Positions 63,995 to 64,000 of a DNA stretch of 64,000 nucleotides are shown here, one piece after another. The translations under genes and the position numbers were made by a program. Position 1 is the first letter of the stretch; the number at the start of each line of letters is the position of its first letter. Under the pieces are notes generated by a model. It saw only the letters and a program-made list of their open reading frames with translations, had not been told where the DNA came from and did not search any database. The DNA comes from Stella humosa (GTDB lineage: Bacteria > Pseudomonadota > Alphaproteobacteria > ATCC43930 > Allostellaceae): the NCBI RefSeq assembly GCF_006738645.1, contig NZ_AP019700.1, forward strand, positions 5,514,351-5,578,350, written 5' to 3'.

Positions 63995-64000
63995 ATGCCA
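63995..64000 (+). CDS. Possible start of a divergent gene cut by the window edge
   Basis: An ATG at 63995 follows a GATAGGA ribosome-site-like sequence, opposite to the Tim44-like gene. In related genomes an FxsA-like gene and secB are often divergent from timA. Only two codons are visible, so no product is assigned. The 88-base gap before it presumably holds both divergent promoters. Confidence 0.3.

Overview
The window is a GC-rich, densely packed chromosomal segment of an alphaproteobacterium, most likely Rhodospirillales in the broad sense. This rests on several things seen together: the gene order ribF-ileS-lspA-DUF3035-M16-M16-pgi-mutL, the block tsaB-rimI-fur-olsB-olsA and miaB-phoH-ybeY-corC-lnt-XRE-metK, a ~1600-residue NAD-dependent glutamate dehydrogenase, a Fur protein without the CxxC zinc site, and ornithine-lipid and phospholipid-methylation genes. 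I see no insertion sequence, prophage, CRISPR array, rRNA or tRNA gene. No non-coding gap exceeds about 225 bases.

Layout. 1-3441: end of gmhA and hldE (LPS heptose), DUF983, then the mmcB-pmtA pair. 3640-11642: giant NAD-GDH, a MocR regulator and three small enzymes (flavin-binding, VOC, GNAT). 11652-16914: aminotransferase and TPR-glycosyltransferase on the minus strand, an amidase, then a TauE/SafE permease with a tiny overlapping partner. 17026-29535: LysR, MaoC, and the housekeeping run ribF to mutL on the plus strand. 29588-30973: a solitary MbnP-like copper lipoprotein and a 47-residue lipoprotein. 30982-41734: a colinear minus-strand run from tsaB to metK covering tRNA modification, iron/manganese regulation, ornithine lipids, RNA processing and lipoprotein acylation. 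41795-45195: VanX-type dipeptidase, nfuA, and a TauE/SafE-TIGR02186-Usp operon. 45316-52376: trpS, murJ, HIT and the hisB-DUF2628-hisH-GNAT-hisA-hisF-hisE operon. 52602-54463: hslVU behind a heat-shock-type promoter. 54482-63906: an accessory stretch (membrane protein, XRE, two GT2 glycosyltransferases, HprK-like kinase, extended PqqD protein), then smr, lutCBA, mltA and a Tim44-like gene.

The most unusual element is 54990-58378. Five genes (PqqD-domain protein, HprK-like kinase, GT2, GT2, XRE regulator) are joined by four consecutive 4-base stop/start overlaps. It has the RRE (PqqD) and peptide-kinase parts seen in some RiPP loci, but no leader peptidase, cyclase, radical SAM enzyme or separate precursor. 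The PqqD protein carries a ~60-residue acidic tail that could be the substrate or a docking element. It is a candidate undescribed protein/peptide phosphorylation and glycosylation system. A second point of interest is the MbnP-like protein without its MbnH partner and with an altered WxW motif.
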